DNA of 64,000 bases from an uncultured Treponema sp. (GCA_934667505.1 CAKULY010000008.1:16960-80959), one strand, 5' to 3'; counted from the first letter of the stretch, positions 1 through 10,115 are shown. Notes: generated by a model from the sequence alone, not told the origin. Program-made: numbers and translations.

Positions 1-126
1 CTTACAGGAAATGTTCAAAACGTGTGGTGGTGCTTTATTATCGCAGAATTCATGTCCGTTGGAATGTCTTTGTTTTTAATGGCAAAGATTTATAACAAAA
101 AAATAAAGGCAGTTCCTTTTGAATAA
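1..126 (+). CDS. C-terminal end of a MATE-like membrane transporter (partial)
   Basis: An open frame enters from the left edge and stops at TAA 124-126, giving 41 residues. It has one hydrophobic helix (VWWCFIIAEFMSVGMSLFLM) followed by a short basic tail with KIYNKKIK. This matches the last transmembrane helix and tail usual in MATE-family drug/sodium antiporters, but so little is present that other polytopic transporters are possible. The gene lies upstream of pflB in the same direction, separated by 363 bp that hold a short repeat element and a likely pflB promoter. Confidence 0.5.
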   Translation, partial: LTGNVQNVWWCFIIAEFMSVGMSLFLMAKIYNKKIKAVPFE

Positions 127-152
127 ATTAAACTTTGACATTTATGCTATTT

Positions 153-244
153 AACCTAGATTTCGAGTTTTTAGAAAAAGAATAAAAGTGAAAATTCGCT
201 GAAAGCGTTTTTTTATAATTTATAAAAAAACTAGAAGTCAGGGT
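153..244 (-). repeat. Short (92 bp) derivative of the dispersed foldback element
   Basis: The ends AACC and GGGT form an imperfect inverted repeat, and the inside carries the family sequences for AAAGCG, ATTCGCTG and TATAATTTATAAAAA, in reverse orientation relative to most copies. Flanks are ATTT (149-152) and GTTT (245-248), a near-match to the 4-bp duplications seen at other copies. The centre of the full 204-bp element is missing, so this is an internal-deletion derivative. Confidence 0.6.
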
Positions 245-409
245 GTTTAGAAAATTGCAAATTTATTCAAAAAAATAACGTAAAAGACAGAATTTTTATA
301 AATATGCATTTTATGTTCTTGCAAACACTTTATATAGTTTTTGTGCTGCAAAAAACTTTGGCTATCCACTAAATATAGCGTATTTTGTTGGTGTTTGATT
401 TTTAAAATG

Positions 410-438
410 TTGTCATTCGTTCTTATTTGAGTTATTAT
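410..438 (+). promoter_or_regulatory. Predicted sigma-70 promoter of pflB
   Basis: TTGTCA (410-415), a 17-bp spacer and TATTAT (433-438), giving an mRNA leader of about 45 nt before the pflB Shine-Dalgarno (AGAGGT near 477-482). The rest of 245-409 is AT-rich sequence in which I see no gene. Confidence 0.5.
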
Positions 439-489
439 TTATATGACTCTAAAGAGCAAAAAATTATTAAATATATAGAGGTATAGACT

Positions 490-2787
490 ATGGCTTTAAG
501 ACCAGAATGGGAAGGATTTAATCCTGACGGTTTATGGACAAGCGAAATTAATGTTCGCGATTTTATTCAGGCAAACTACACAGAATATGATGGTGATCAA
601 AGTTTCTTGGCAGGACCTACAGCCGCTACAAAGAAATTGTTTGATGAGCTTCAAAAATTGCAGAAAGCTGAGCACAACAAAAAATCTGTAGGATTAGATG
701 GAAAAGAAAGGACTGGCGTTCTTGATTTAGACACAGACATTGTTACAGGTCTTACATCGCATGGCGCAGGATATATCTGTCCAGAAGGAAAAGAGCTTGA
801 ACAGGTTGTAGGTCTTCAGACAGACAAGCCTTTAAAAAGAGCTTTTATGCCTTTCGGTGGAATCCGCATGGCAGAACAATCGTGCGAAATGTACGGCTAT
901 AAACCAAACGCTGAATTGCACAAGGTTTTTACAGAATATCATAAAACTCACTCAGATGCAGTTTTTGAAGTTTACACTCCAGAAATTCGCAAGGCTCGCA
1001 AGGCTCACATTCTTACTGGTCTTCCTGATACTTACGGACGAGGACGCATCGTTGGTGACTACCGCCGTATTGCTCTTTATGGTATTGACTATCTTATCGA
1101 ACAAAAGGAAGCAGACAAAGCTAACTGTGGCGACGGAACAATGACAGAAGATGTTATTCGTTTGCGCGAAGAGCTTTCTGAACAGATTAAGGCTCTTAAA
1201 GGCATTAAAGCAATGGCCGCAATCTACGGTTACGACATTTCAAAGCCGGCTACAACTGCAAAAGAAGCTTTCCAGTGGTTGTACTTTGGCTACCTTGCTG
1301 CAATCAAGACACAGAACGGCGCCGCAATGTCTGTAGGTCGTATTTCAACATTCCTTGACTGCTACATTGAACGCGACATCAAGAAAGGTCTTCTTACAGA
1401 AGAAAAAGCGCAGGAACTTGTTGACCACATCGTAATGAAGTTCCGAATGGTTCGTTTTGCTCGTATTGAATCTTACAACCAGCTTTTCTCTGGTGATCCA
1501 ATTTGGGCTACTCTTGAAGTTGCCGGTTTAGGTCAGGATGGACGCTCTGAAGTTACAAAGAACGACTTCCGCTTCCTTCACACTCTTGAAAACATGGGAC
1601 CAAGCCCAGAGCCTAACATCACAGTTCTTTATTCAAAGAGACTTCCAGAAAACTTCCGCCGCTATGCTGCAAAGATTTCTATTGATACATCTTCAATTCA
1701 GTATGAAAATGACGACATCATGCGTCCTATTTGGGGCGATGACTATTCTATCTGCTGTTGTGTATCTGCAACACAGACAGGAAAAGAAATGCAGTTCTTC
1801 GGAGCTCGCGCAAATCTTGCAAAGGCTCTCTTGTACGCAATCAACGGAGGTAAGGATGAACGCGATGGACTTACTCCTTACGCACAGGTAGGACCTGAAC
1901 TTCAGCCAATTACTTCAGAATATCTTGATTACGATGAAGTTATGCGAAAGTATGATTTTATGCTTGAATGGCTTGCAGACCTTTATGTAAATACATTGAA
2001 CGCAATTCACTATATGCATGACAAATACTACTATGAAGCTGCAGAAATGGCTCTTATAGACACCGATGTTCGCCGTACATTTGCAACAGGTATCGCAGGA
2101 TTCTCTCACGTAGTTGATTCGCTTTCTGCTATAAAATACGCAAAAGTAAAAGTAATCCGCGACGACCACGGTCTTGCTTGCGACTTTGTTCCAGAAGGAG
2201 AATTCCCTCGCTACGGTCAGGATGATGACAGAGCAGACGAAATTGCTATATGGTTGCTCAAGACATTTATGGCTAAAATCAAGAAGCATCCAACATACCG
2301 CAATGCAGAGCCTTCAACTTCAATTCTTACAATTACTTCAAACGTTGTTTATGGAAAAGCTACTGGTGCTCTTCCTGACGGAAGAAAGGCTCATGAGCCA
2401 TTCTCTCCAGGAGCTAATCCATGTTACGGCGCAGAAACAAAAGGTCTTATTAAGTCTTTGAACTCTGTTGCAAAAGTTCCTTACGAATACGCTTTGGACG
2501 GAATTTCAAATACTCAGACAATAAATCCTTCTGCTCTTGGTCACGAAGAAGATGAACGAATAGGAAATCTTGTAAGTGTTATGGATGGATATTTTGCAAA
2601 GGGCGCTCATCACTTGAATGTAAACGTATTCGGTGTTGAAAAGCTTAAGGATTGCCAGGCTCATCCTGAAAAGCCAGAATATGCAAACTTTACAGTTCGC
2701 GTTTCAGGTTATGCAGTTCGCTTTATCAATCTTACAAAAGAACAGCAGGACGATGTAATTGCTCGTACTTGCCACACAAGCTTGTAA
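490..2787 (+). CDS. pflB: Formate acetyltransferase (pyruvate formate-lyase)
   Basis: Converts pyruvate and CoA to acetyl-CoA and formate during anaerobic fermentation, as a cytosolic glycyl-radical homodimer. The protein is 765 residues, close to the E. coli enzyme (760). The active-site thiols lie in an unusual run of three cysteines ([12 protein letters not shown]422-C424; E. coli has two). The glycyl-radical loop RVSGYAVRF puts the radical glycine at G740, 26 residues from the C-terminus, as in E. coli. The start follows AGAGGT at good spacing. It is transcribed alone: the convergent gltX lies behind a bidirectional terminator, and the activase gene pflA is 2.8 kb away. The protein implies a mixed-acid type fermentation. 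Confidence 0.97.
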   Translation: MALRPEWEGFNPDGLWTSEINVRDFIQANYTEYDGDQSFLAGPTAATKKLFDELQKLQKAEHNKKSVGLDGKERTGVLDLDTDIVTGLTSHGAGYICPEGKELEQVVGLQTDKPLKRAFMPFGGIRMAEQSCEMYGYKPNAELHKVFTEYHKTHSDAVFEVYTPEIRKARKAHILTGLPDTYGRGRIVGDYRRIALYGIDYLIEQKEADKANCGDGTMTEDVIRLREELSEQIKALKGIKAMAAIYGYDISKPATTAKEAFQWLYFGYLAAIKTQNGAAMSVGRISTFLDCYIERDIKKGLLTEEKAQELVDHIVMKFRMVRFARIESYNQLFSGDPIWATLEVAGLGQDGRSEVTKNDFRFLHTLENMGPSPEPNITVLYSKRLPENFRRYAAKISIDTSSIQYENDDIMRPIWGDDYSICCCVSATQTGKEMQFFGARANLAKALLYAINGGKDERDGLTPYAQVGPELQPITSEYLDYDEVMRKYDFMLEWLADLYVNTLNAIHYMHDKYYYEAAEMALIDTDVRRTFATGIAGFSHVVDSLSAIKYAKVKVIRDDHGLACDFVPEGEFPRYGQDDDRADEIAIWLLKTFMAKIKKHPTYRNAEPSTSILTITSNVVYGKATGALPDGRKAHEPFSPGANPCYGAETKGLIKSLNSVAKVPYEYALDGISNTQTINPSALGHEEDERIGNLVSVMDGYFAKGAHHLNVNVFGVEKLKDCQAHPEKPEYANFTVRVSGYAVRFINLTKEQQDDVIARTCHTSL

Positions 2788-2807
2788 TTTGAATTGATTG
2801 AATATGT

Positions 2808-2843
2808 CTAGCCAAGGTCTTTGCGTAAGCGTGGCTTGGCTAG
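2808..2843. repeat. Small palindromic repeat, copy 1 (REP-like)
   Basis: A 9-bp perfect inverted repeat, CTAGCCAAG (2808-2816) and CTTGGCTAG (2835-2843), around GTCTTTGCGTAAGCGTGG. The same layout (CAAGGTnTT, a GCGTnAGCGTG-like loop, CCTTG, AGACGT-like tail) recurs near 20455 and 47641, so it is a small dispersed family. It lies directly after the pflB stop, where it may also help 3' end formation or mRNA stability. Confidence 0.55.
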
Positions 2844-2875
2844 ATGTTTTTAAGGTTTGTAGAAACTTTAAATAA

Positions 2876-2920
2876 AAAAAGGTGGTCATTTTGACTTAGC
2901 TCAATGACCACCTTTTTTTT
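2876..2920. terminator. Bidirectional intrinsic terminator between pflB and gltX
   Basis: A perfect 10-bp stem, GGTGGTCATT (2881-2890) and AATGACCACC (2903-2912), preceded by a run of A and followed by nine T. It works as a rho-independent terminator in both directions, serving the convergent pflB and gltX genes. Confidence 0.9.
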
Positions 2921-2935
2921 TGCAAATCGTATTTT

Positions 2936-4516
2936 TTATAGACTTGCTAAAGTTTTTTCAATTCTAGCTATGGATTTTTCTTCTCCTAGCACGTGAATAG
3001 AACCGATTAAAGGAGGCGAAACTCTGCTTCCTGTAACAGCCATTCTTATAGGCATCATAAAGTCGCCAAGTTTTATGCCTAGCTCTTCTGACTTTTGTTT
3101 AGCAAAGTTTTCAGCGCCTTCGTGATCTGAAACGAATACTTGGTGAACAAAACTTTTTGCTTCTTCAAGAACCTGCTTTGTTTTTTCAATATCAAGCCGC
3201 TTTGGAACAATCTGTTCTACAGGCGGAACTTCTGGCTCTGTAAACATAAAGTGAACCATTTCTGCAGCTTCCGTAAGGAACTTCAATCGTTCCTGTATTA
3301 ATGGCATAAGCCCTAGCAAAGTGTTTTTTACATCTTGGCTAGTCATGTTCATCGACTTGTCTACGCAGTAAGGTTCTCCGTCTTCGCCAAGTGCAATTCC
3401 TGAATACTGAGGACCTACATTCGGTTTTGGCTGCGGATTTTCAGGATTAATCTCAAGAGTCGCATCTCCTGTTCCTGTTATAAAAGGAAGTGTCCATTTA
3501 TAAAGCTCTTCGGTTGAAAGTTTTCGAATGTAGTTGCCGTTGTAGTATTCAAGTTTCTTGTAGTCAAAAACAGCAGGAGACTTGTTTAAGTGTTCTAGTT
3601 TAAAATTTTCTGCGAGCTCTTTTAAAGTATAAAATTCTTTGCCTTCTTCGTAAGAGCAGCCAAGCATTGCCACATAATTTATGATTGCTTGCGGCAAATA
3701 TCCGCGCGCACGGAATTCGTTAAGCGAAGTTGAACCGTGACGCTTAGAAAGCTTTTTGCCGTCAGAACCGTTTACCATTGGCAAGTGGCAGAATTCTGGA
3801 TGTTCCCAGCCGAATGCTCGGTACATTTGAACGTGCAGCGGAGTTGAAGGAATCCATTCTTGGGCACGCATAACGTGGCTGATTTTCATAAAATGGTCGT
3901 CAACGATGTTTGCAAGATGATATGTTGGAAATCCGTCTGATTTTAGCAAAACCGGATCAGGAGAAATGTCCTCATTCTTCCATACAATGTCGCCAAGAAG
4001 ATGGTCAGAAAATTTTGTTTCGCCTTCCAGCGGAACTTTTAAACGAATAACATAAGGTTTTCCTGCGTCGAGGTTTGCTTTTACTTCTTCAGGAGTTAAG
4101 TGGCGGCAGTTTCTGTCGTAACCCGGAGCCATTTTATTTTCTGTTTGAATTTTTTTTATGCGTTCAAGGCGTTCTGAATCGCAAAAGCAGTAGTAAGCTT
4201 CGCCTTTTTCAACAAGTTCGTAAGCGTACTTTTTGTAAAGTTCAAACCTCTGGCTTTGAACATAAGGACCATAAGGACCGCCTTTGTTTCCGCCTTCATC
4301 CCAATCAATTCCAAGCCATTCCATTGTGTCGTAAAGATTTTTTACATATTTTTCATCGTATCTAGTTCTGTCAGTGTCTTCAAGGCGAAGAATAAATTTT
4401 CCACCTTTTGAACGTGCAAAAAGATAATTAAAAAGCGCTGTGCGTACACCGCCAATATGCTGCATTCCTGTAGGGGAAGGGGCATATCTTACACGAACTT
4501 CATTATTTTCAGACAT
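2936..4516 (-). CDS. gltX: Glutamate--tRNA ligase
   Basis: Charges tRNA-Glu with glutamate; class I aminoacyl-tRNA synthetase in the cytosol. The N-terminus has VRYAPSPTGMQHIGGVRTALFNYL (HIGH motif as HIGG) and the second signature is KLSKRHG near the middle. The frame stays open upstream to 4603, but the ATG at 4516 (MSENNEVRVRY) has a GGAG Shine-Dalgarno and starts just before the conserved fold, so I chose it: 526 residues, slightly longer than the usual 470-500. It ends against the terminator shared with pflB. Confidence 0.95.
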   Translation of the reverse strand: MSENNEVRVRYAPSPTGMQHIGGVRTALFNYLFARSKGGKFILRLEDTDRTRYDEKYVKNLYDTMEWLGIDWDEGGNKGGPYGPYVQSQRFELYKKYAYELVEKGEAYYCFCDSERLERIKKIQTENKMAPGYDRNCRHLTPEEVKANLDAGKPYVIRLKVPLEGETKFSDHLLGDIVWKNEDISPDPVLLKSDGFPTYHLANIVDDHFMKISHVMRAQEWIPSTPLHVQMYRAFGWEHPEFCHLPMVNGSDGKKLSKRHGSTSLNEFRARGYLPQAIINYVAMLGCSYEEGKEFYTLKELAENFKLEHLNKSPAVFDYKKLEYYNGNYIRKLSTEELYKWTLPFITGTGDATLEINPENPQPKPNVGPQYSGIALGEDGEPYCVDKSMNMTSQDVKNTLLGLMPLIQERLKFLTEAAEMVHFMFTEPEVPPVEQIVPKRLDIEKTKQVLEEAKSFVHQVFVSDHEGAENFAKQKSEELGIKLGDFMMPIRMAVTGSRVSPPLIGSIHVLGEEKSIARIEKTLASL

Positions 4517-4614
4517 ATATACTCCAATAAGAAAGTTTACAATCTTTTGTTTTGTGATAAGTTTGCAACTAATAAATATATCACAATTACAAATATTGCT
4601 CAATTATGCTAATT

Positions 4615-4672
4615 AGCCTAAATTTCAAGTTTTTATGAATTGTGAAAACGCTTTCAGCGAATTTCTAATTTT
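4615..4672 (+). repeat. Left half copy of the foldback element
   Basis: AGCCTAAATTTCAAG, then TTTTTATGAATTGTGAAAA and CGCTTTCAGCGAATTT reproduce the left end of the 204-bp family. Similarity fades near 4672 and no right arm follows. It lies in the divergent gltX/amidohydrolase spacer and ends about 65 bp before the amidohydrolase start. Confidence 0.6.
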
Positions 4673-4737
4673 TGAAGACTGCGATTTTTGTAACCCTTTT
4701 TGCTAATTTGCGTTATTATATTTATGGGGGTTCAATA

Positions 4738-5544
4738 ATGATTATAGATTCTCATGTTCACTTTGGAAGCGCATTGAATTTTGATATGAAAAAAGAATAT
4801 GTGCTTGAGGCAATGAAAAAATATAAAGTAAATGCAATGATTGTTTCTAACTGTGAATCTACAGAGTGTAACCATCAGCAAAAGATTCTTCCAGTTTCTG
4901 AGCAAGTTAGGCAAATAAAAAGCGCAATCGGTGCGGTTCAGTTTGCTAGAGAAAATCCCGGTAAAATTTATGCTGCAATTTGGTGCAAACCTCTTCTTGA
5001 AAAACCTGATGATGATTTAGAAACTCTTATAAAAGAAAATTTAGATGTTGTAAAAGCTCTTAAATTTCACCCTTATCATTCTGCTGTTCCTTTTGATGAT
5101 GAAAAAATTGAGTCATATATGTATTTGGCAGAAAAATACAATCTTCCTGTTATAACGCATACAGGAAACTCAGATTACGACAGCACAGACCGCGTGTATT
5201 CGATGGCTTTGCGTCATAAAGGTGTCATTTTTATAATGGCTCATCTTGGTTTGGAAACAGATAATATGCATGCAATAGAGCTGTGCCGAAAACTGCCAAA
5301 TCTTTATGGGGATACTGCCTGGGTAAGCATGAAAAGCGCCGTTGAATTTGTAAAAAAATGTGGAAGCTCAAAATTGCTTTTTGGCAGCGATCTTCCAATT
5401 GACGGAGTTGATACATATTTGCATAATCCTTTAGGTGAGCGAAGCGTTTATCAAGATTATTTTCATGAACTTTTTAAGCATATATCTTCTGAGGATTATG
5501 AAAATATTATGGCAAAAAATGCAAAAACTTTGTTTGGAATTTGA
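4738..5544 (+). CDS. Amidohydrolase-family metal-dependent hydrolase
   Basis: A 268-residue protein starting MIIDSHVHFGS, the metal-binding HxH of the amidohydrolase superfamily on strand 1. Later motifs include LKFHPYHS, VITHTGN (metal histidine), FIMAHLGL and LLFGSDLPIDG (catalytic-type Asp), in the usual TIM-barrel order. It resembles the amidohydrolase-2 group (PF04909), whose members act as decarboxylases or lactone/amide hydrolases; the substrate cannot be read from the sequence. The start follows GGGGG at 4726-4730; an upstream in-frame ATG at 4672 lies next to repeat DNA and is unlikely. pflA follows 79 bp downstream, so the two may be co-transcribed. Confidence 0.8.
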   Translation: MIIDSHVHFGSALNFDMKKEYVLEAMKKYKVNAMIVSNCESTECNHQQKILPVSEQVRQIKSAIGAVQFARENPGKIYAAIWCKPLLEKPDDDLETLIKENLDVVKALKFHPYHSAVPFDDEKIESYMYLAEKYNLPVITHTGNSDYDSTDRVYSMALRHKGVIFIMAHLGLETDNMHAIELCRKLPNLYGDTAWVSMKSAVEFVKKCGSSKLLFGSDLPIDGVDTYLHNPLGERSVYQDYFHELFKHISSEDYENIMAKNAKTLFGI

Positions 5545-5623
5545 TAAAATTACGGAGTTGAAAGAGTTTTTTCAAAACTACAAAAACTCGAAGTTCGAGT
5601 TAAATGAAAAATAAGGATTTTTT

Positions 5624-6370
5624 ATGCAAGGATATATTCACAGATTAGAATCGTTTGGTTGCGCAGACGGACCTGGAAGTCGGTTTGTTATTTTTTTTAG
5701 TGGCTGCAAGATGCGCTGCCTTTTTTGCCATAATCCTGATACTTGGGACATGACAAAAGGAACCCTTTACACTGCAGAAGAGCTTTTAAAAGAAGCAGAA
5801 AGTTGCCGCGCATATTGGGGCAAAAAAGGCGGAATCACTGTAAGCGGAGGGGAACCTCTTTTGCAAATTGATTTTTTGATTGAGCTTTTTACTCTAGCAA
5901 AAGAAAAAGGGATTAATACTTGCATTGATACTGCAGGCGGTCCTTTTGCAACTGAAGGCGAATGGTTTGAAAAGTTTAAAAAACTTATGCAAGTTACAGA
6001 TATTCTGCTTATGGACATAAAGCACATCGATGAGCAGGAACACATAAAGCTAACAGGCCAGAGCGGTAAAAACATAATTCAAATGTTCCGCTATCTTGAT
6101 GAAATAAACAAGCCGATTTGGATTAGGCACGTGCTTACTCCTGGAATAACAGACAACGATGAATATTTGACAAAAACACGTGATTTTATAAGAACTTTGC
6201 ACAATGTGCAGCGGGTAGAAATTCTTCCATACCATGGACTAGGCGCAATTAAGTATAAGGATTTGGGAATTGACTATCCTTTAAAAGATGTTGCTAGCCC
6301 TAGCGCGGAACGCATTCAAAATGCAAAAAACATTTTGGAATGCGATAAGTACACGGCTTGGAAAAACTAG
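5624..6370 (+). CDS. pflA: Pyruvate formate-lyase activating enzyme (radical SAM)
   Basis: Uses S-adenosylmethionine and a [4Fe-4S] cluster to generate the glycyl radical on PflB. The 248-residue protein has the radical-SAM motif CKMRCLFC (CX3CX2C) near residues 27-34, then ITVSGGEPLLQ, which binds SAM, and LLMDIKHID. Length and motif order match PFL activases (about 246 residues). The start has an AAGGA-type Shine-Dalgarno. Unusually for this pair, it is not adjacent to pflB: gltX on the other strand and an amidohydrolase lie between. Confidence 0.93.
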   Translation: MQGYIHRLESFGCADGPGSRFVIFFSGCKMRCLFCHNPDTWDMTKGTLYTAEELLKEAESCRAYWGKKGGITVSGGEPLLQIDFLIELFTLAKEKGINTCIDTAGGPFATEGEWFEKFKKLMQVTDILLMDIKHIDEQEHIKLTGQSGKNIIQMFRYLDEINKPIWIRHVLTPGITDNDEYLTKTRDFIRTLHNVQRVEILPYHGLGAIKYKDLGIDYPLKDVASPSAERIQNAKNILECDKYTAWKN

Positions 6371-6394
6371 CAGTTAGATAAAAAATTAATCTGC

Positions 6395-8047
6395 TTAAGA
6401 AGAATAGTTTTCAATCAATTCTGAAAGAATAGGAATAAGCTGCTTTTTTCGGCTTACAACATCTTTTAAAAAGTAAATTTTGTCTTCAAGTTTTGGAAAG
6501 TCAATAAACGGAACAAAGTTTTCTTCGCGAGAAATAAGCAAAATGCTTGAAAGCTGTGTAATGTCGGTAACTAGCAAGGCTGCAAAAACGGATTTGCTTC
6601 CTTTTCTTTCGCTTTCGAGTTCGTTTAAGAATTCTTCTTTTCGCTCAAGCAGCATTTCTAAGTTGCCTACTTCGATTTGGCTTACAGTGTATGAGTGTTT
6701 GTTTTCTCTGTATTCTTTCATATCTTGATGGATGATTTCTGACGCAGAGCGACCTTCAATTCTGCTTCCTGCCGTAAGAATTTCTTTTCCTAATTCTTGA
6801 ATGTCCAGTCCCGTTATGGAAGAAAGGTGCTTAGCCGTATTTATATCGGTTTGAGTCGTGGTAGTTGACTGAAGAATTAGCGTATCGCTTAGAATTCCGC
6901 ACAAAAGGAGGCTTGCAATGTCCTTTGGAATTTTAATTTTTGCATCTGCGAAAAGTCCCGCAATCAGAGTTGAAGTTGAACCTACCGGCTTGTTTATAAA
7001 CGTTATAGGATAGGTTGTGCTCAAAGGTCCAATCCTGTGGTGGTCGATAACTTCCTGGATTTTATAGTGTTCGATTCCTTCGACAGCTTGCGAAAGTTCA
7101 TTGTGATCGACTAGGATAACTTGCACTTTCGGCTCGTTTGTAAGGTCATGCTCTGAAATTATTCCAATAACTTTATTTTCATTGTCGACAACAGGTAATC
7201 TCCTTATAGGGGACTGCTGAAGAATCGGTCTGATTTTTGAAATTGTATCAGATTTGTGAACTGCTTGAATTTCGTAATCAGACATAAAACTTACAGGAGT
7301 AGAGTAGACTATCATCATTACGGTTTGGCTTGTTGCATAGGGGCTCATAATCACGCTTACACCGTTTTGTTTTGCTTTTTCTTTTAATTCGTTAGAAAGG
7401 CTGAATCCTGAAGTTATGATTAAAAGTTTTACTTTCTTTTCTATGCAAATTTTGTAAATTTCTTCGCGGTCGCTTGTTATTACAATCGTGTTTTCTATGT
7501 TGGTTTCTTCTAGCTGTTTTTTAAAAGATTTTTCGCTTGAGCTGCCAACTAAAATTCTTGCAGAAAATATTTCTTCCTGATTGAAAACAACTGCCGGCTG
7601 CGCGTTCATTGTTTTTATTATTAAAGCGATGCTTGTGGAAATTCTTATTTTATGTTCCGGATTTAGGATTTTTAACAATTTTTGCGCAAAATATGAATAG
7701 TGAAAAAGCGAAAGATACTTATTGTTTTTATCTACGACAGGAAGAGCCCTGCTTTTTTCGCTGTCCATTTTACCTATGGCAAACCAGACTGAACTGGTTT
7801 TTTCAACTGTATTAAAGTTGTCGTCCATATAATAGTTTACTTTTGGAATTAAATCAGGAATATACTTAGGGAACTTTACACTAAATTTCTTGTAGATATA
7901 TTCCGTTTGAGGATTAAAATGTCCTGCGCGTGCTGCAACGTAATTGTCAAATCCTTGCAGTTTTTTTAATGCCGCATACGCTGTCGCAGAAACGGCAGAA
8001 TCGGTATCTGGATTTTTATGTCCAAAAATATAAATTGTATTTTTCAT
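6395..8047 (-). CDS. ppaC: Manganese-dependent inorganic pyrophosphatase with CBS and DRTGG domains
   Basis: Hydrolyses pyrophosphate; family II (DHH) PPase, 550 residues against about 310 for plain enzymes. The N-terminus has GHKNPDTDS (metal-binding motif), then a CBS unit, a DRTGG domain (roughly 140-240) and a second CBS (roughly 250-305) inserted into the catalytic DHH domain. Catalysis resumes with VILVDHNE and VIDHHRIG, and the C-terminal DHHA2 part holds GSTSTLIAGL and the final substrate-binding region. In known enzymes of this architecture the CBS pair binds adenine nucleotides and tunes activity. It is the last gene of the arg operon, starting 5 bp after argD, with a weak Shine-Dalgarno, so coupling is likely. 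Confidence 0.92.
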   Translation of the reverse strand: MKNTIYIFGHKNPDTDSAVSATAYAALKKLQGFDNYVAARAGHFNPQTEYIYKKFSVKFPKYIPDLIPKVNYYMDDNFNTVEKTSSVWFAIGKMDSEKSRALPVVDKNNKYLSLFHYSYFAQKLLKILNPEHKIRISTSIALIIKTMNAQPAVVFNQEEIFSARILVGSSSEKSFKKQLEETNIENTIVITSDREEIYKICIEKKVKLLIITSGFSLSNELKEKAKQNGVSVIMSPYATSQTVMMIVYSTPVSFMSDYEIQAVHKSDTISKIRPILQQSPIRRLPVVDNENKVIGIISEHDLTNEPKVQVILVDHNELSQAVEGIEHYKIQEVIDHHRIGPLSTTYPITFINKPVGSTSTLIAGLFADAKIKIPKDIASLLLCGILSDTLILQSTTTTQTDINTAKHLSSITGLDIQELGKEILTAGSRIEGRSASEIIHQDMKEYRENKHSYTVSQIEVGNLEMLLERKEEFLNELESERKGSKSVFAALLVTDITQLSSILLISREENFVPFIDFPKLEDKIYFLKDVVSRKKQLIPILSELIENYSS

Positions 8048-8052
8048 TTTTT

Positions 8053-9222
8053 TTAACAGTATGTTTTTAATACTTCCTTAAAGATTTTTAGACCTTCGTC
8101 GATTTCTTTGCAGCTTATTGTAAGAGGCGGCAAAAATCTGATTACGTCAGAACCGGCGGTTGTTGTGCAAAGACCTTTTTCAAGACACTTTACTTCTATG
8201 TCGAACGGTTTGATTTCAGATTCAATTTGAATTCCTATCATTAATCCTTTGCCGCGAACGTCTTTTACGATTGGAAAGTTCCAATTCTTTATTTCGTTTC
8301 TTATGTATTCGCCTTTTTTGCAAACTGAATCAAGGAATCCTTCTTTTGAAAGCTGTTCTAATACTACAGTTCCTGCTGCGCAAGCTAAAGGATTTCCTGC
8401 AAATGTTGACTGATGGTCGCCTGCTACAAAAACGCCTTGCGCATTGTTTCTAAAAAGGCAGGCTCCCATAGGAATGCCACCGGCAATTCCTTTTGCAAGA
8501 GTTACTACATCTGCGTTTATTCCAAGCCAGTCGCTCGCAAGAAGTGAGCCTGTTCGTCCCATTCCGGTTTGAACTTCGTCCGCCATAACCAGAGCGCCTG
8601 CTTTTCTTGCCTTTTGCGCTGCGGCTTGAGCCCATTCTGAATCTATTAGATTTACGCCGCCTTCTCCCTGAACACATTCTATAAAAAGGGCGGCGGTTGT
8701 GTCGTCAAAAGCGTTTTCTAAAGCGGAAAAGTCGTTCGCCTTAATGGTTTTAAATCCCTGCGGATAAGGGGCAAAACATTCTGGATGGAATCTTTCTTGC
8801 CCGGTTGCTGTTAAAGTCGCTAAAGTTCTTCCGTGAAAGGAAGATTCTAAAGTTACTATGGTTTTTCGTTTAGAACCGCCATTCAGCTGTCCGTATTTTC
8901 TTGCAAGTTTTATAGCCGCTTCGTTTGCTTCTGCCCCGCTGTTTCCAAAGTAAGCGCCTGTAAAGCCTGTGTCTTTTAGCAATTTGTCTGCAAAATGCAG
9001 ACCTGCATCGCTAAAATAATAATTAGAAATGTGAAGTTCGCGAGAAGCTTGCTTTTTTATTGCTTTTACCAGTTTTTTGTTGTTGTGTCCCAGGCAGTTT
9101 ACGCCAATTCCAGCAATAAAATCTATGTATTTTTTTCCATCGGAAGAAAACATTGTGGCGTTTTTGCCTTTTGTAAAAACAATGTCAAAACTTCCGTAGT
9201 TGTTTACGATTTTCTTTTCCAT
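8053..9222 (-). CDS. argD: Acetylornithine aminotransferase
   Basis: PLP-dependent class III aminotransferase of 389 residues, interconverting N-acetylglutamate semialdehyde and N-acetylornithine. Motifs in order: YFGNSGAEANEAAIK (phosphate and cofactor binding), SSFHGRT, ADEVQTGMGRTG with D215 contacting the pyridine ring, and TLAKGIAGG with K244 as the Schiff-base lysine. It starts 20 bp after argB and is followed by ppaC. Members can also act on succinyldiaminopimelate, but the argJ-argB context makes the ornithine role the main one. Confidence 0.94.
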   Translation of the reverse strand: MEKKIVNNYGSFDIVFTKGKNATMFSSDGKKYIDFIAGIGVNCLGHNNKKLVKAIKKQASRELHISNYYFSDAGLHFADKLLKDTGFTGAYFGNSGAEANEAAIKLARKYGQLNGGSKRKTIVTLESSFHGRTLATLTATGQERFHPECFAPYPQGFKTIKANDFSALENAFDDTTAALFIECVQGEGGVNLIDSEWAQAAAQKARKAGALVMADEVQTGMGRTGSLLASDWLGINADVVTLAKGIAGGIPMGACLFRNNAQGVFVAGDHQSTFAGNPLACAAGTVVLEQLSKEGFLDSVCKKGEYIRNEIKNWNFPIVKDVRGKGLMIGIQIESEIKPFDIEVKCLEKGLCTTTAGSDVIRFLPPLTISCKEIDEGLKIFKEVLKTYC

Positions 9223-9242
9223 TTTTTTTCTCTCGATATTAT

Positions 9243-10115
9243 TTAATAAATCATGGTTCCAATACCGCGGTCGCTGAACATCTCTATAAGAAGGGAATGA
9301 GGCACGCGTCCGTCGATTATATGGGTTCTAGGAACTCCTCCTTCAAGGGCTGTAAGGCAGCAGTCGATTTTAGGAATCATTCCGCCGGCAATTATTCCAG
9401 TCGCTTTTAGCGAGCCAATCGCTGTTTTTTCAATTCGTTTTATTAAAGTTGAGGAATCTTCAAGGTTTCTAAGGATTCCAGGAACATTTGTAAGCTGGAC
9501 AAATTTTTCTGCTTTTAGGGCGACCGCTATTTTTGCGGCAGCTGTGTCGGCATTTATGTTGTATCTTGAAGAGTCGCCTTGTTCGCCAAGTGCGACTGTA
9601 GAAACTACAGGGATGAAGCCTTCGTTTAAAAGAGAAATTAAAATTTGCGGATTTACGTCTGTGACTTCGCCCACAAAGCCTAAGTCTTTTTCTAGTTTTT
9701 TTGCGCGCAAAAGACCAGCATCAACTCCTGAAAGTCCTACGGCTTTTCCGCCTTTTTGAAGCAAAATTCCAACAATATCTTTGTTCAGTTTTCCGCTTAA
9801 GACCATCTGAACGATTTCCATTGTTTCGGCATCTGTATAGCGCAAGCCATCTATAAACTTTGACTCTTTGCCCACGCGTTCAAGCATGCTGTTTATTTCT
9901 GGACCGCCGCCGTGAACAAGCACAACTTTTATTCCGATTGTGCTTAAAAGAACGATGTCTTCCATAACGGCTTTTTTTAAGTCTTCATTGAGCATGGCGT
10001 TTCCGCCGTATTTTACAACAACGACTTTTCCACACCATTGTTTAAAGTAGGGCAGCGATTCAACAAGAACTTTTGCCCAGTCCTTTTTGCTAAGATTTTC
10101 TAATTCCTTTTCCAT
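9243..10115 (-). CDS. argB: Acetylglutamate kinase
   Basis: Phosphorylates N-acetylglutamate, the second step of arginine/ornithine synthesis. The 290-residue protein has [10 protein letters not shown] (ATP and substrate site), [25 protein letters not shown] and [12 protein letters not shown] of the amino-acid kinase family. The N-terminal extension before VVVKYGG (about 30 residues) is the kind found in arginine-feedback-inhibited hexameric kinases, which suggests end-product control. It lies 26 bp after argJ. Confidence 0.95.
   Translation of the reverse strand: MEKELENLSKKDWAKVLVESLPYFKQWCGKVVVVKYGGNAMLNEDLKKAVMEDIVLLSTIGIKVVLVHGGGPEINSMLERVGKESKFIDGLRYTDAETMEIVQMVLSGKLNKDIVGILLQKGGKAVGLSGVDAGLLRAKKLEKDLGFVGEVTDVNPQILISLLNEGFIPVVSTVALGEQGDSSRYNINADTAAAKIAVALKAEKFVQLTNVPGILRNLEDSSTLIKRIEKTAIGSLKATGIIAGGMIPKIDCCLTALEGGVPRTHIIDGRVPHSLLIEMFSDRGIGTMIY

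Noticed and set aside
1915-2289. A 124-codon antisense frame within pflB
   Set aside because: It is a shadow of pflB codon use; composition is Cys/Phe/Val-rich as expected of the complement, with no start signal.
5548-5605. A further foldback copy before pflA
   Set aside because: AAAAACTCGAAGTTCGAGTT resembles an element end, but the partner arm and flanking duplication are too degenerate to call.
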